Of a stretch of 64,000 bases of DNA, positions 8,727-17,077 are shown piece after piece; the stretch's first letter is position 1, and each line of letters begins with the position of its first letter. The DNA lies in contig NZ_CP012036.1 of the NCBI RefSeq assembly GCF_001298445.1, forward strand, positions 4,266,158 to 4,330,157. Direction: 5' to 3'. The notes under the pieces are model-generated. The model was not told the origin of the DNA, searched no databases, and was given only the letters and a program-made list of their open reading frames with translations. The DNA comes from Nostoc piscinale CENA21 (GTDB taxonomy: Bacteria; Cyanobacteriota; Cyanobacteriia; Cyanobacteriales; Nostocaceae). Made by a program: the position numbers and the translations under genes.

Positions 8727-9989
8727 TTAAAAATCATTTGTAGGGAATATGGCTAATTCTGTTTCTGGGTCGAAAAAGTGAATTTTTTCGGGATTTATTG
8801 ATAACCATAATTGTTCGCCAACTTTTAGCTGTCGGTCTGTAGGAACTCGGACTTGTAAGTAAGGCGCATTAGCGTTTATTGGAGATTCTGGTTCGGTTAG
8901 TCTGACACTCAAAAAAGCATCATTGCCCAAGTTTTCTACCAAGTCTACTTTGACTGGTAGATTTTTAGTAGCAGGTAAACTCAAGCTTAAGTGTTCGGGA
9001 CGAATGCCTAAAATTAATGTTTGTTTGTCATATTTTTGCAGGGCTGATCCCCAACTTTCGGGAAGTGTAAGCCGAAATAGCGGATGGGTAATTAATAATG
9101 GTGCAGAAAATTCTACAGGGATGAAATTCATTGGTGGTGAACCAATAAATTCGGCGACAAAACGGTTAGCAGGACGATTATATAGTTCTAATGGGGAAGC
9201 CAGTTGTTGAATTTGACCTTGATTCATGATGGCGATGCGATCGCCCATTGTCATTGCTTCTGTTTGGTCGTGGGTAACGTAAATTGTGGTTGTGCCTAAT
9301 TGTCGCTGCAATTTCACAATTTGAGCGCGAGTTTCTGCCCTTAATTTGGCATCTAAATTAGATAATGGTTCATCCATTAAAAATACTTGGGGATTACGCG
9401 CGATCGCTCTTCCTAATGCTACCCGTTGTCTTTGTCCCCCTGACAGTTGTTTGGGTAAGCGATTCAGCAGCATTTCAATTTGTAATAATTGCGCCACAGA
9501 CCGCACCTGCGTCTCAATTAATCTTTCTTTTGCGGAGACATAACGCAATCCTTTCGGTAATTTCCTTGTTCCTCCAAACAAAAGATTTTCCGCCCAGTTA
9601 GGAAGTTGGGAGCGTTCATTTACCCCACTCCCCAATTCTCTGCGGCGTAACCCAAAAGCAATGTTGTCATACACCGTCATGTGGGGATAGAGAGCATAAT
9701 TTTGAAACACCATTGCAATGTCTCGTTCTTTGGGTGGTAAATCATTCACCAAGCGATCGCCTACTAAAATATTGCCACCAGTCAGAGTTTCTAAGCCAGC
9801 AATTAACCGCAGCAGAGTGCTTTTACCACAGCCAGAAGGCCCCACCAGCACCATAAATTCACCATCGGCTATTGTCAGGTTAATTCGCCGCAAAACATTA
9901 ATATTCTCCGCACGTTCTGGGGTTGCACTGCTTTCGCCCTTACGCGGAGGGAAACTTTTATAAACGTTTTCTAAAATTACTTGCGCCAC
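8727..9989 (-). CDS. ABC transporter ATP-binding protein, MalK/UgpC (CUT1 sugar) type
   Basis: A 420-residue ATPase subunit of a carbohydrate or polyol importer. Walker A is GPSGCGKST (residues 50-58), the signature LSGGQRQRV (182-190), Walker B FLMDEP (203-208) and the switch His follows in YVTHDQTEA. The C-terminal third is the TOBE/OB regulatory domain of the MalK class. Compared with MalK there is an extra stretch of about 35 residues between AFGLRRREL and the signature helix (about 118-155), within the helical subdomain that contacts the permeases. No permease or binding-protein gene is adjacent, so it may serve several importers. Monocistronic here. Confidence 0.9.
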   Translation of the reverse strand: MAQVILENVYKSFPPRKGESSATPERAENINVLRRINLTIADGEFMVLVGPSGCGKSTLLRLIAGLETLTGGNILVGDRLVNDLPPKERDIAMVFQNYALYPHMTVYDNIAFGLRRRELGSGVNERSQLPNWAENLLFGGTRKLPKGLRYVSAKERLIETQVRSVAQLLQIEMLLNRLPKQLSGGQRQRVALGRAIARNPQVFLMDEPLSNLDAKLRAETRAQIVKLQRQLGTTTIYVTHDQTEAMTMGDRIAIMNQGQIQQLASPLELYNRPANRFVAEFIGSPPMNFIPVEFSAPLLITHPLFRLTLPESWGSALQKYDKQTLILGIRPEHLSLSLPATKNLPVKVDLVENLGNDAFLSVRLTEPESPINANAPYLQVRVPTDRQLKVGEQLWLSINPEKIHFFDPETELAIFPTNDF

Positions 9990-10318
9990 GGTTATTAGTT
10001 ATTGTCATTGGTCATTATTTATCTATGAAGGCAGAAGTTAGGGGGCAGGAGGCAGGAGGAAGACTGATTTCTAACTCCTGCTGTCACCGGATGTTCAAGG
10101 GTTTAAGACCCACACTGAGCTTGCGTGAGAGTGGCAATTGTTCAGGAAGGGAATCCGCTTCTAAAAAAAACCTTCTGCCTCCTGCCTTCTGCCTCTTGCC
10201 TTCTTCAAGAGTCATTGGTCATTAACTGAAAACAAATGACGAATGACAAAGGACATTTTAACGCCCATCAGCGATTAAGTACCCAAATTCTCAATTCAGA
10301 ATGACATCTGTTTTAAGC
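9990..10318. repeat. Intergenic region with inverted heptad-repeat tracts
   Basis: Between the ABC ATPase start and the foldback element. A purine tract (GGGGGCAGGAGGCAGGAGG at about 10039) and a pyrimidine counterpart (CCTTCTGCCTCCTGCC at about 10168-10200) have a 7-base period and could pair as a long stem. GTCATTGGTCATT and ACAAATGACGAATGACAAAGG flank these. No gene seen. Confidence 0.55.
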
Positions 10319-10455
10319 TATAGCGGTTCTTACTTGCTTGTAATACAGTCGGAACCCCACCCCGCATTTGCTAACGCAAAAGCTCCCCTCCCCGCAAGCG
10401 GGGAGGGGTTGGGGGTGGGGTTGAAATGTACCTCATCCAACCGAGAACCGCTATA
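10319..10455. repeat. MITE-like foldback element (137 bp)
   Basis: Bounded by a perfect 12-bp terminal inverted repeat, TATAGCGGTTCT and AGAACCGCTATA. Inside, CCCCACCCC pairs with GGGGTGGGG and CTCCCCTCCCCGC with GCGGGGAGGGG, so the whole element folds back. There is no open reading frame. This organisation fits a non-autonomous element. Confidence 0.65.
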
Positions 10456-10569
10456 ATCGTCATTTAAATTGCACCATGTTCATGGTACTGAAAGCTGCAA
10501 ACCCTCTCCCTTACTCCCTGCTCCCTGCTCCTCTGCGGCCTCAATGTGCTTTCTGATATGCTTAACAGC

Positions 10570-10830
10570 TTACCCGCCACTCACAGGCGGAATTAGTACC
10601 ACTTCATCCCCATTTTGGAGTAATGTCTCTGGTTCAACAAAAATCAAATTGATACCAAAGCGGGTGATATCCCGCCATTTAGCGAGTTCTGGACGTTCTG
10701 CAATCAGGCGATCGCACACGGCTTTCACTGGTGTACCTTCAGGAAATTCCAACACCAATTCTGACAGATCAAAGGCTTCTTGATAAGCAGCAAATAATTT
10801 TACCGTGACAGTGATTGCAGATGTAGACAT
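10570..10830 (-). CDS. MoaD/ThiS family sulfur-carrier protein
   Basis: An 86-residue ubiquitin-fold protein ending in the diagnostic Gly-Gly (LIPPVSGG), whose C-terminal carboxylate is adenylated and thiocarboxylated. The pattern VTVKLFAAYQEAF...LEFPEGTPVKAVCDRL and GDEVVLIPPVSGG is that of molybdopterin synthase small subunit (MoaD). MoaE, MoeB or thiamine genes are not adjacent, so a role in molybdenum cofactor, thiamine or cysteine synthesis is not settled by context. Confidence 0.85.
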   Translation of the reverse strand: MSTSAITVTVKLFAAYQEAFDLSELVLEFPEGTPVKAVCDRLIAERPELAKWRDITRFGINLIFVEPETLLQNGDEVVLIPPVSGG

Positions 10831-11122
10831 ACAAAAGTTTGGTATTCTAGAACCTTGCTCAATCTAGAGTTTCCCAGACCGAAACATGACATAGCCTCTT
10901 GAGCAACTGTCATTTGTAACCACTAATACAACTTGGATATTGTTGATGTGGTTAGCAAAAATACTATCATCCATTTGTCCAGAAAAAATGATGAGAAAAG
11001 TAAATAGCACAGATACAAAAAGTTATGTTTTGAGAAGAGGTGAATAGTAGTAAAAGTGTCAGGGCTTTTCCCACTTACACCTCTAAACTGTAGATTTTTG
11101 TTTAAATTGGTCAGTTTAATTA

Positions 11123-12382
11123 CTAAATACAGTTAGCGCCGCTAGGAGTAGCATCAGGATAAAAAGTCCGAATACCACCTGATCTTCTGACAAAGACAGC
11201 TTTAAAGGTTATACCTTCATCAGTAACACTGAGAAGACAGGTTTGGTTAGTGCTGGTAGTGTTGGGGTTGTTTTTGTAACCTAAAGATGCTTTAGACAAA
11301 ATTTCCTCGGCATTCAAAGTATAAGGATAACCTTTGATGGTGGATTGAGAAGTCCCACTACCTACTCTCACGATCGCACCTATAGTGTAGATTGTGTTGG
11401 GAACTACTTCTTCGTTAGATGTATTATTGTTTAGTCGTCCAGCTAAACCTTGATTTTGCAACTGTACATAACGACCAACAAAATGCAATCCACCAATAGC
11501 ACCGCCTTGTACTGGTTCACCGCAGAATACATGGTCAAAACCTGCGACACTAAACCACAAATCGGTTAAATCGTTCAAGAAATCAACAGTTGAAGTCCGA
11601 CCTGGTTTGAGGTATCCTCCCACATAATTCTGAATATTTGCCAATACAGTGGGGTTATTATTCATTAATGTTTGGAAACCAGTGCGACTTACAACTGTAC
11701 CTGGAGCGCCACAAAGATTCACTACTGCTGTGTCAAAGCTATTAAGAGAGGGAGCGGGAGGGGTGACATCAGCTGGACTACCATAAGCCAACCCAGACAC
11801 AAGGTTGTTGGTGTTATCAAAGAAAGGTACAGAACCTGGGGGTAAAGAAGAAGTAGTACCGTAATCAGTAATTACGATGTCATCAATATTGGTTCTGTTT
11901 GCAGTTCCATCAGTTTTGCGAATGTCACAGCGAACTGTACCAGAAATGTTGGCGGTAATAGTCGCTGTTTGCAAGGTTGTAGAAGTGGTATTAACAATTG
12001 CACCCACTGGTGAGTATGATGCGCCACTGTTAGTTGAACACCAAACGCCCCAGCTAGAATTACCATCATTACCAAATTTAGCGTGTTTGACAGTGATCGT
12101 ACCTGCACCTGTAGTCCAGTCAAATCTCATGGAGATAATACCACTATTGCGGATACGGGCAGATTGAGTACCATTTTTGACATCAGTGCTAAGATTCCCC
12201 AGTAAAGCATCATTAAAATTCCATGTACCTGTTCTCAGCACAACATTTGCTGCTGCATAACTGCCTTTTGTACCAATTTCAAAATCTTCCGTAATTGTGG
12301 CACTCTTGGCACTACTTACACAAAGGGTCAACAGGATAAATGTTCCGGCTGATATCTGTAAGGGAAAAGCTAACTTAGACAT
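11123..12382 (-). CDS. Secreted EndoU-type (XendoU-like) ribonuclease
   Basis: A 419-residue protein with an N-terminal signal sequence (hydrophobic 10-21, likely cut near SSAKSA). Residues 30-175 look like a beta-sandwich with FDWTTGAGTITV and a repeated Thr-rich pattern, ending IDDIVITDY. Residues about 215-415 match the EndoU fold: GFDHVFCGEP (His284), GAIGGLHFVGRY (His300) and TIKGYPYT (Lys350) correspond to the His-His-Lys triad of XendoU (eukaryotic form EHVFVGE...GFHNW). EndoU enzymes cut RNA at uridines. Cys residues are consistent with an exported protein. The family call comes from memory of motifs; the triad spacing supports it. A 163-residue unknown gene lies directly upstream on the same strand. 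Confidence 0.75.
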   Translation of the reverse strand: MSKLAFPLQISAGTFILLTLCVSSAKSATITEDFEIGTKGSYAAANVVLRTGTWNFNDALLGNLSTDVKNGTQSARIRNSGIISMRFDWTTGAGTITVKHAKFGNDGNSSWGVWCSTNSGASYSPVGAIVNTTSTTLQTATITANISGTVRCDIRKTDGTANRTNIDDIVITDYGTTSSLPPGSVPFFDNTNNLVSGLAYGSPADVTPPAPSLNSFDTAVVNLCGAPGTVVSRTGFQTLMNNNPTVLANIQNYVGGYLKPGRTSTVDFLNDLTDLWFSVAGFDHVFCGEPVQGGAIGGLHFVGRYVQLQNQGLAGRLNNNTSNEEVVPNTIYTIGAIVRVGSGTSQSTIKGYPYTLNAEEILSKASLGYKNNPNTTSTNQTCLLSVTDEGITFKAVFVRRSGGIRTFYPDATPSGANCI

Positions 12383-12600
12383 ACTTAATTGATTTAATTA
12401 GTGGGTGATAGCGAACCAGAAAAGACGATAATTTTAGTTACTTTCCAGATAACAAAATCATCATGTAAAATACACGCTATAAACTTTCAAAAACACATTA
12501 CAATTAGTAACGCGGCTATCAATTATCATGGTTGTTTATTAAATGTTGATTAAACTTAAGTTAAAGTTTAAGTTAGCAACTTATTCTCTAATTTCAGTAA

Positions 12601-13093
12601 TCAATCATCATCTTTTACCCAGAGTATTCCAATCTGTGTTTCAGTTAAAAATATTACTCCTGTGTCAAAGGTTGCTGGTGTCAGAGAATTCCAAGCACTC
12701 ATAGCAGAATAGTTATTAACAAATTCTGCATTAGTAAAAAAAATTACAGGTATGTTGAAATAAATCAAATATTTGATGAGAGATTTTTTCTGCCTCTTCT
12801 ACCTGCATAATTTTTGAGGAATAGGCTAAATCTTTAGTCAGGACAAATACTATAATTTTGTTGGCTGCTGTTTGCGTGATTTTTTGCCAGCGATCGCCAA
12901 TACCAACATAGCCTATTTGTCTAACAAATAAATCAAGAATTCCTGTTAAATTTTCAGCCTCGTCAAGCAAAACATTAGAAGTTATTTGTTTAATTTCAAA
13001 CAAAACATTTCCTCGATTACGCTTTGACAGTATTTCTGCTCTCAAGTCTCTAACTACTGAAGAATCTACACTTTCTAATATTTTGAGACTCAT
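12601..13093 (-). CDS. Hypothetical protein upstream of EndoU (one frameshift)
   Basis: A 163-residue soluble protein that I cannot assign. The open frame stops at NFFY just after a run of eight A on the plus strand (12736-12743). Removing one base continues it as NFFTNAEFVNNYSAMSAWNSL and ends GILWVKDDD at 12601. It is rich in charged helices (DEAENLTGILDLF, VEEAEKISHQIFDLF) and has no signal peptide. It lies 218 bases upstream of the EndoU gene on the same strand, so an immunity or inhibitor role is conceivable, but this is only positional inference. Confidence 0.5.
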
Positions 13094-13212
13094 TTGATTT
13101 AAATCAAGAAAATCGGAATGATATTTGAATCTACATTAATGGCTCAAACGCTTTCTCCCCCTGTTCCCTGCCCCCTGTCTTATTCCAACAATAATTATTT
13201 ACACCGACCTAC

Positions 13213-13509
13213 TTACTCCCAAGTGGAAACATCACGCAACACATCTGGGATTTCTCCCATCTCTAGGGGAAATTCCAGCAAAGTTTCTCTGTAACCTAAA
13301 TACCCAGACTCCGCAAACGATAACAACATTCGTCTTAGGGCGAACCAAACTTCTGATTCATATTCCCAGTCACTATAACGTGAAGCCCGACCGGCAATTG
13401 AACGTAAAGCCCAAAAATAAGAATTTCTCACCACCGAACCGCCTTTTTTAAACTCTGGCAAATCTGGGTGGTGGAGAAATAATACTTGATTTTCAATTCT
13501 GGCTTTCAC
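13213..13509 (-). CDS. Hypothetical protein
   Basis: A 98-residue protein starting at GTG 13509 (MKARIENQVLFLHHPDLPEF). It is aromatic and Arg-rich in the middle (YFWALRSIAGRASRYSDWEYESEVWFALRRML) and acidic at the C-terminus. No signal or membrane segment. I do not recognise the family. Same strand as the EndoU pair, about 120 bases upstream of the 163-residue gene. Confidence 0.5.
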   Translation of the reverse strand: MKARIENQVLFLHHPDLPEFKKGGSVVRNSYFWALRSIAGRASRYSDWEYESEVWFALRRMLLSFAESGYLGYRETLLEFPLEMGEIPDVLRDVSTWE

Positions 13510-13593
13510 TTTAAATAGTTAAATAGAACAAGGTAGTAATAGTACATTTATAGTACTGCTTTCTGGAATATCAATTCAAATGTAGGAGGATTG

Positions 13594-14095
13594 ATGATCA
13601 GTTTTGACCACTTGCCTTTTGCACTCAAACTTGGCGCTACCTTGGGCTGTGGGTTAGTGGCGGGAGTCTTTTTTTGCTTTTTCGACTTTTGTGATGAATG
13701 CACTGGCTCGACTCCAACCAAAAGTAGGTATTGTCGCTATGCAGTCAATTAATATCACAGCAATCAATCCGTTGTTTATGGTGGCACTTTTCGGCACAGC
13801 TTTGGCTTGTTTGGTTTTAGCGATCGCTTCATTTTCCAAGTTACATCAACCCGGTGCAGCCTACTTGCTGTTTGGCAGCCTACTTTACCTCATTGGCATT
13901 GTTGGGGTAACGATCGCCTTTAATGTACCTCTCAATGATGCCTTGGCGATCGTTAATCCAGATAGCACCGAGGGCGCAAATTTATGGACTAAATATCTGA
14001 GCGACTGGACGTTCTGGAATCACATCCGCACAATAGCAGCATTTGGGGCTACTACATTGCTGACTCTTGCCCTTTGTCAACCAACAGGGCGATGA
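13594..14095 (+). CDS. DUF1772 family membrane protein (anthrone oxygenase-like), one frameshift
   Basis: A predicted four-helix membrane protein. The downstream open frame begins inside helix 1; the true start is the ATG at 13594 preceded by GGAGG (13585-13589). One extra T in the run 13669-13675 breaks the frame. Removing it gives LVAGVFFAFSTFVMNALARL, the typical DUF1772 opening, and 166 residues in all. Helices lie near residues 15-35, 55-80, 88-108 and 140-160. DUF1772 includes fungal anthrone oxygenases, but bacterial members have no firm function. The stop lies 13 bases from the convergent tRNA-Ser gene. Confidence 0.75.
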
Positions 14096-14108
14096 GTACT
14101 TCAAACAA

Positions 14109-14193
14109 CGGAGAGGGGGAGATTCGAACTCCCGGAACCTTTCGGTTCATCCGATTTCAAGTCGGACGCAATCGACCACTCTGCCACCTCTCC
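14109..14193 (-). tRNA. tRNA-Ser (anticodon UGA)
   Basis: An 85-nt class II tRNA on the minus strand. Acceptor arms GGAGAGG and CCTCTCC pair perfectly, with discriminator G. The anticodon stem-loop CGACT-TGA-AATCG gives UGA, reading UCA/UCG and other serine codons by wobble. The long variable arm GAACCGAAAGGTTC is typical of serine, and the T arm contains GTTCGAATC. No CCA is encoded. It sits between the DUF1772 and phosphoesterase genes. Confidence 0.97.
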
Positions 14194-14302
14194 AGTAAAA
14201 CTGTCTAGCTACTGCTTACCTGATGGTCTTTGGTGAGCAACAAAGCTGACAGATAATACTATATCTTACATCTACGCAGGTTGCACTAATCCAAGCGAAT
14301 GT

Positions 14303-15223
14303 CTACGATTCACTGGGTGAAGCAGCATATAAAATTTCCTCTGAGATTACCTGAAAATCTTTGCCTACCCAAACTAAAGCCGCTTTTGTGACTACTCCTG
14401 CTTCTAAGTGGATAATTGAGAAATTACGCTGCTTGTGTCCTTCATTTTCGATAATTCTGGGGACGCTGGCGGCATTTAAGTAAATTGTGCCTTCTGGACT
14501 TTTAAACACTGATTTACGTAATTCTTTTTTGGTATGGCGCAGATTGTGGTGCATGTGTCCAAAGGTGACGAGGGGAATGGTTTTACCAATGGTGAGAGTT
14601 TGAGAAATAGCGGCGGCAAAGTCGGGATCGCCAAAGTCGCCGCCGATGGGATGCCAATCTTTACCACAAGGGTCTTCGGGGCGATCGCCTAATCCACTCG
14701 GCCCGTTGTGACCGAGAAAAATAATTGCGTCACTAGCCGCACTTTTGACCGCAGCCAGAATTTTAGCTGCTGATTCTTCGAGATTTGTCACACCGTAACG
14801 TTCTTTGCAGATATCAGCAAATCTCCATTCTGGGCCACCCCAAGTAAAAGGACGACCGCCAACAACCGTTAAATTCCATTGGGGAAAATCTAATTGGCTG
14901 TAACCGACATGGGCTGTACCCAGTAAATCAAGTTGTTCTTGCACCCAGTCTTCTTTCGTGCGATCGTAGGGACATTTTTTCCGTCCCCATTCTGTAGCTG
15001 TGTACCAAGCATCGTGGTTGCCCATAACTGCTGCTTTGGGGATATCAATAGAAGCGATCGCCCTCACCACTTCCACTGATTCATTGCCAAAATCTCCCAC
15101 AAATAGCACCAAATCCACACCCAAATGCTTGAGTGCAATGGCATCATCCACTTCCCATTGGTCGTGAATATCTCCAACTACAGCAATTTTGAGAGTTTGT
15201 GATGGTTTTTTCTGACTGGTCAT
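14303..15223 (-). CDS. TIGR04168 family metallophosphoesterase
   Basis: A 306-residue calcineurin-like phosphoesterase of the cyanobacterial/plant TIGR04168 group. All metal-binding motifs are present in order: VVGDIHDQW (D-x-H), LFVGDFGNE (GD), MGNHDAW (GNHD), LGHNGPSGLG and TFGHMHHNL (GH-x-H). Soluble, with no signal peptide. The physiological substrate is unknown. Monocistronic. Confidence 0.9.
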   Translation of the reverse strand: MTSQKKPSQTLKIAVVGDIHDQWEVDDAIALKHLGVDLVLFVGDFGNESVEVVRAIASIDIPKAAVMGNHDAWYTATEWGRKKCPYDRTKEDWVQEQLDLLGTAHVGYSQLDFPQWNLTVVGGRPFTWGGPEWRFADICKERYGVTNLEESAAKILAAVKSAASDAIIFLGHNGPSGLGDRPEDPCGKDWHPIGGDFGDPDFAAAISQTLTIGKTIPLVTFGHMHHNLRHTKKELRKSVFKSPEGTIYLNAASVPRIIENEGHKQRNFSIIHLEAGVVTKAALVWVGKDFQVISEEILYAASPSES

Positions 15224-15703
15224 GCCGCTTTCCTTGCTGTCTATCTCCAGGATAGGAAACTCAGGGAAATTTTGACACCATCTTCGCTACAGTGTCGAGA
15301 AGAACAATTATTGAAGAAGAAGTCAGGAGTCAGTAGTCATAATTCAGGAATCAGAATGCAATCAGTGGGAAAAAATATCCGCCAATCGAATAGAATTCCC
15401 AAGCTGAATTCTGGCTCCTCACGTCTGAATTCTTCTGTAACTATATTGAGCATTAATTACTATTTTTTATTTAATTAAGAGGTTAATTTAAACTTCTAGC
15501 TTGATTAACTAAACCCTAAATTTCCTTCCTTTTAAATAAGTCATTATTCGGTGATTTGAGTGGGATAACCGTACAGAATGGGGGCGCAATCTCTACCTGA
15601 TAAATACCTGTTTAGATGGATACAATCTATGTGTGGCTTAAGTAATGCTGTTATTGAGAAATCTAAAAAAAAATTCATACAGCATTAATAGGAGAGCATA
15701 AAT
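15224..15703. other. Intergenic region with inverted heptad repeats
   Basis: 480 bases between the divergent phosphoesterase and htpX genes. GAAGTCAGGAGTCAGTAGTC at about 15319 and its inverted counterpart AATTCTGGCTCC at about 15409 belong to the 7-base repeat class seen at 44.0 and 54.3 kb. No convincing gene. Confidence 0.5.
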
Positions 15704-16570
15704 ATGGGAAATCAAATTAAAACAGTTGCTTTGTTAGGTGCGCTCAGTGGCTTATTAATTGCTATATGTTACTGGGTAATTGGTGGCACTAGCGGCTTAA
15801 TTATAGGTATTGGTTTAGCAGCAGTAACTAATTTAATTTCTTGGTATCAATCAGATAAGATTGCATTAGCAGCATATCGCGCCCAGCCAGTAAGTGCAGC
15901 AGAAGCACCAGGACTATATCGGATGGTGGAGAAATTAGCCGCACGCGCTAATATCCCGATGCCTGGAGTTTACATCGTTCCCAGTCAAACTGCTAACGCC
16001 TTTGCCACAGGACGCGATCCCGAACATGCGGCTGTGGCTGTGACTGAAGGTATTTTAAATATCCTGCCAGAAGACGAATTAGAAGGTGTGATTGCCCACG
16101 AACTAACGCATATTATCAATCGTGACACTTTAACCCAAGCAGTAGCCGCAACGATCGCCGGGGCTATTTCTTTCCTCGCACAAATGGTAAGTTACAGTTT
16201 GTGGTTTAGCGGTGGTTCCCGCGATGACGATAGAGGCGGTAATCCTTTAGGAATATTGTTAACTGTATTGTTAGCACCCATAGCCGCAACAGTAATTCAA
16301 CTGGGAATTTCCCGCACAAGAGAATTTTCTGCTGATGCTGGTTCTGCCAAATTAACAGGTAATCCCCGTGCATTAGCCCGCGCCTTACAAAGATTAGAAG
16401 CAACAGCACGACAATTACCTTTAGATGCTAATCCAGCTTTTGAACCGTTATTAATTATCAATCCTATCTCTGGCAAGTTTTTGGGTAACTTGTTCTCTAG
16501 TCACCCTGACACAGAATCACGAGTTGAACAATTGCTGAAATTAGAACAACAACTATCTACAAAATATTAG
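15704..16570 (+). CDS. htpX: M48 family zinc metalloprotease HtpX
   Basis: A membrane-bound protease for membrane protein quality control. 288 residues, start ATG preceded by TAGGAGAG. Two N-terminal transmembrane helices (about 7-23 and 28-46) precede the zinc site HELTH (132-136), and a second helix pair lies near 150-205. The third ligand Glu lies in SRTREFSADAGSA. This is the classical HtpX layout. It is followed after 45 bases by a co-directional 134-residue gene, suggesting an operon. Confidence 0.92.
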   Translation: MGNQIKTVALLGALSGLLIAICYWVIGGTSGLIIGIGLAAVTNLISWYQSDKIALAAYRAQPVSAAEAPGLYRMVEKLAARANIPMPGVYIVPSQTANAFATGRDPEHAAVAVTEGILNILPEDELEGVIAHELTHIINRDTLTQAVAATIAGAISFLAQMVSYSLWFSGGSRDDDRGGNPLGILLTVLLAPIAATVIQLGISRTREFSADAGSAKLTGNPRALARALQRLEATARQLPLDANPAFEPLLIINPISGKFLGNLFSSHPDTESRVEQLLKLEQQLSTKY

Positions 16571-16615
16571 TCATTCGTCCCTTTTTGAAAACTTAATTAA
16601 GAGGAGATTGTCACT

Positions 16616-17020
16616 ATGACTGGTAATAATTTTGAATCAATTGAATCTACTGTAGTTGTAGAAATCAGTTCTCAAACTAACGAAATGGTAGAAGCTGAAA
16701 TGGCTGGAGAGACTGATGAAGTGAAGAACGAAACCAAAGCTTTAATTGAAGCACTCAAAAGACGCGCCCAAGCTGAAGCTGAATCAGCCGGAACTCTTAC
16801 CCGCGAAACTTATTTAAATGCTGTGCGCCAAGCCCGCCAAGCCATTGAAGGTGAAAAACTCATTGAACGCGATCGCCTGGAAAATGCTTGGGCTGTGATC
16901 CAAGAAGAAGCTGAGAAAAATTGGCACTTACTTTGGAAAGAATTTGCTGATTTTGGCGATCGTCTCCAAAGTGCAGCCAAAGCCGCCTGGGAAGCCTTTA
17001 ACGCCCCTCGTAATCATTAA
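16616..17020 (+). CDS. Conserved hypothetical helical protein downstream of htpX
   Basis: A 134-residue, almost entirely alpha-helical, highly charged protein (KNETKALIEALKRRAQAEAE, then EKLIERDRLENAWAVIQEEAEKNW). It starts at an ATG with a good AGAGGAG site 45 bases after htpX, so it probably belongs to the same transcript, closed by the terminator at 17047. No signal or membrane segment. Family unknown to me; the amphipathic Ala-rich C-terminus resembles stress-related coiled-coil proteins, but that is only impression. Confidence 0.6.
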   Translation: MTGNNFESIESTVVVEISSQTNEMVEAEMAGETDEVKNETKALIEALKRRAQAEAESAGTLTRETYLNAVRQARQAIEGEKLIERDRLENAWAVIQEEAEKNWHLLWKEFADFGDRLQSAAKAAWEAFNAPRNH

Positions 17021-17046
17021 TTTAGTTAATTGATAAATTTCTTATA

Positions 17047-17077
17047 GGGTAGGCCGGAATGCCTGCCCCTTTTTTTA
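17047..17077 (+). terminator. Rho-independent terminator of the htpX operon
   Basis: A GGGTAGGC/GCCTGCCC stem with loop CGGAAT, followed by seven T. It overlaps the last bases of the convergent pentapeptide gene. Confidence 0.75.
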
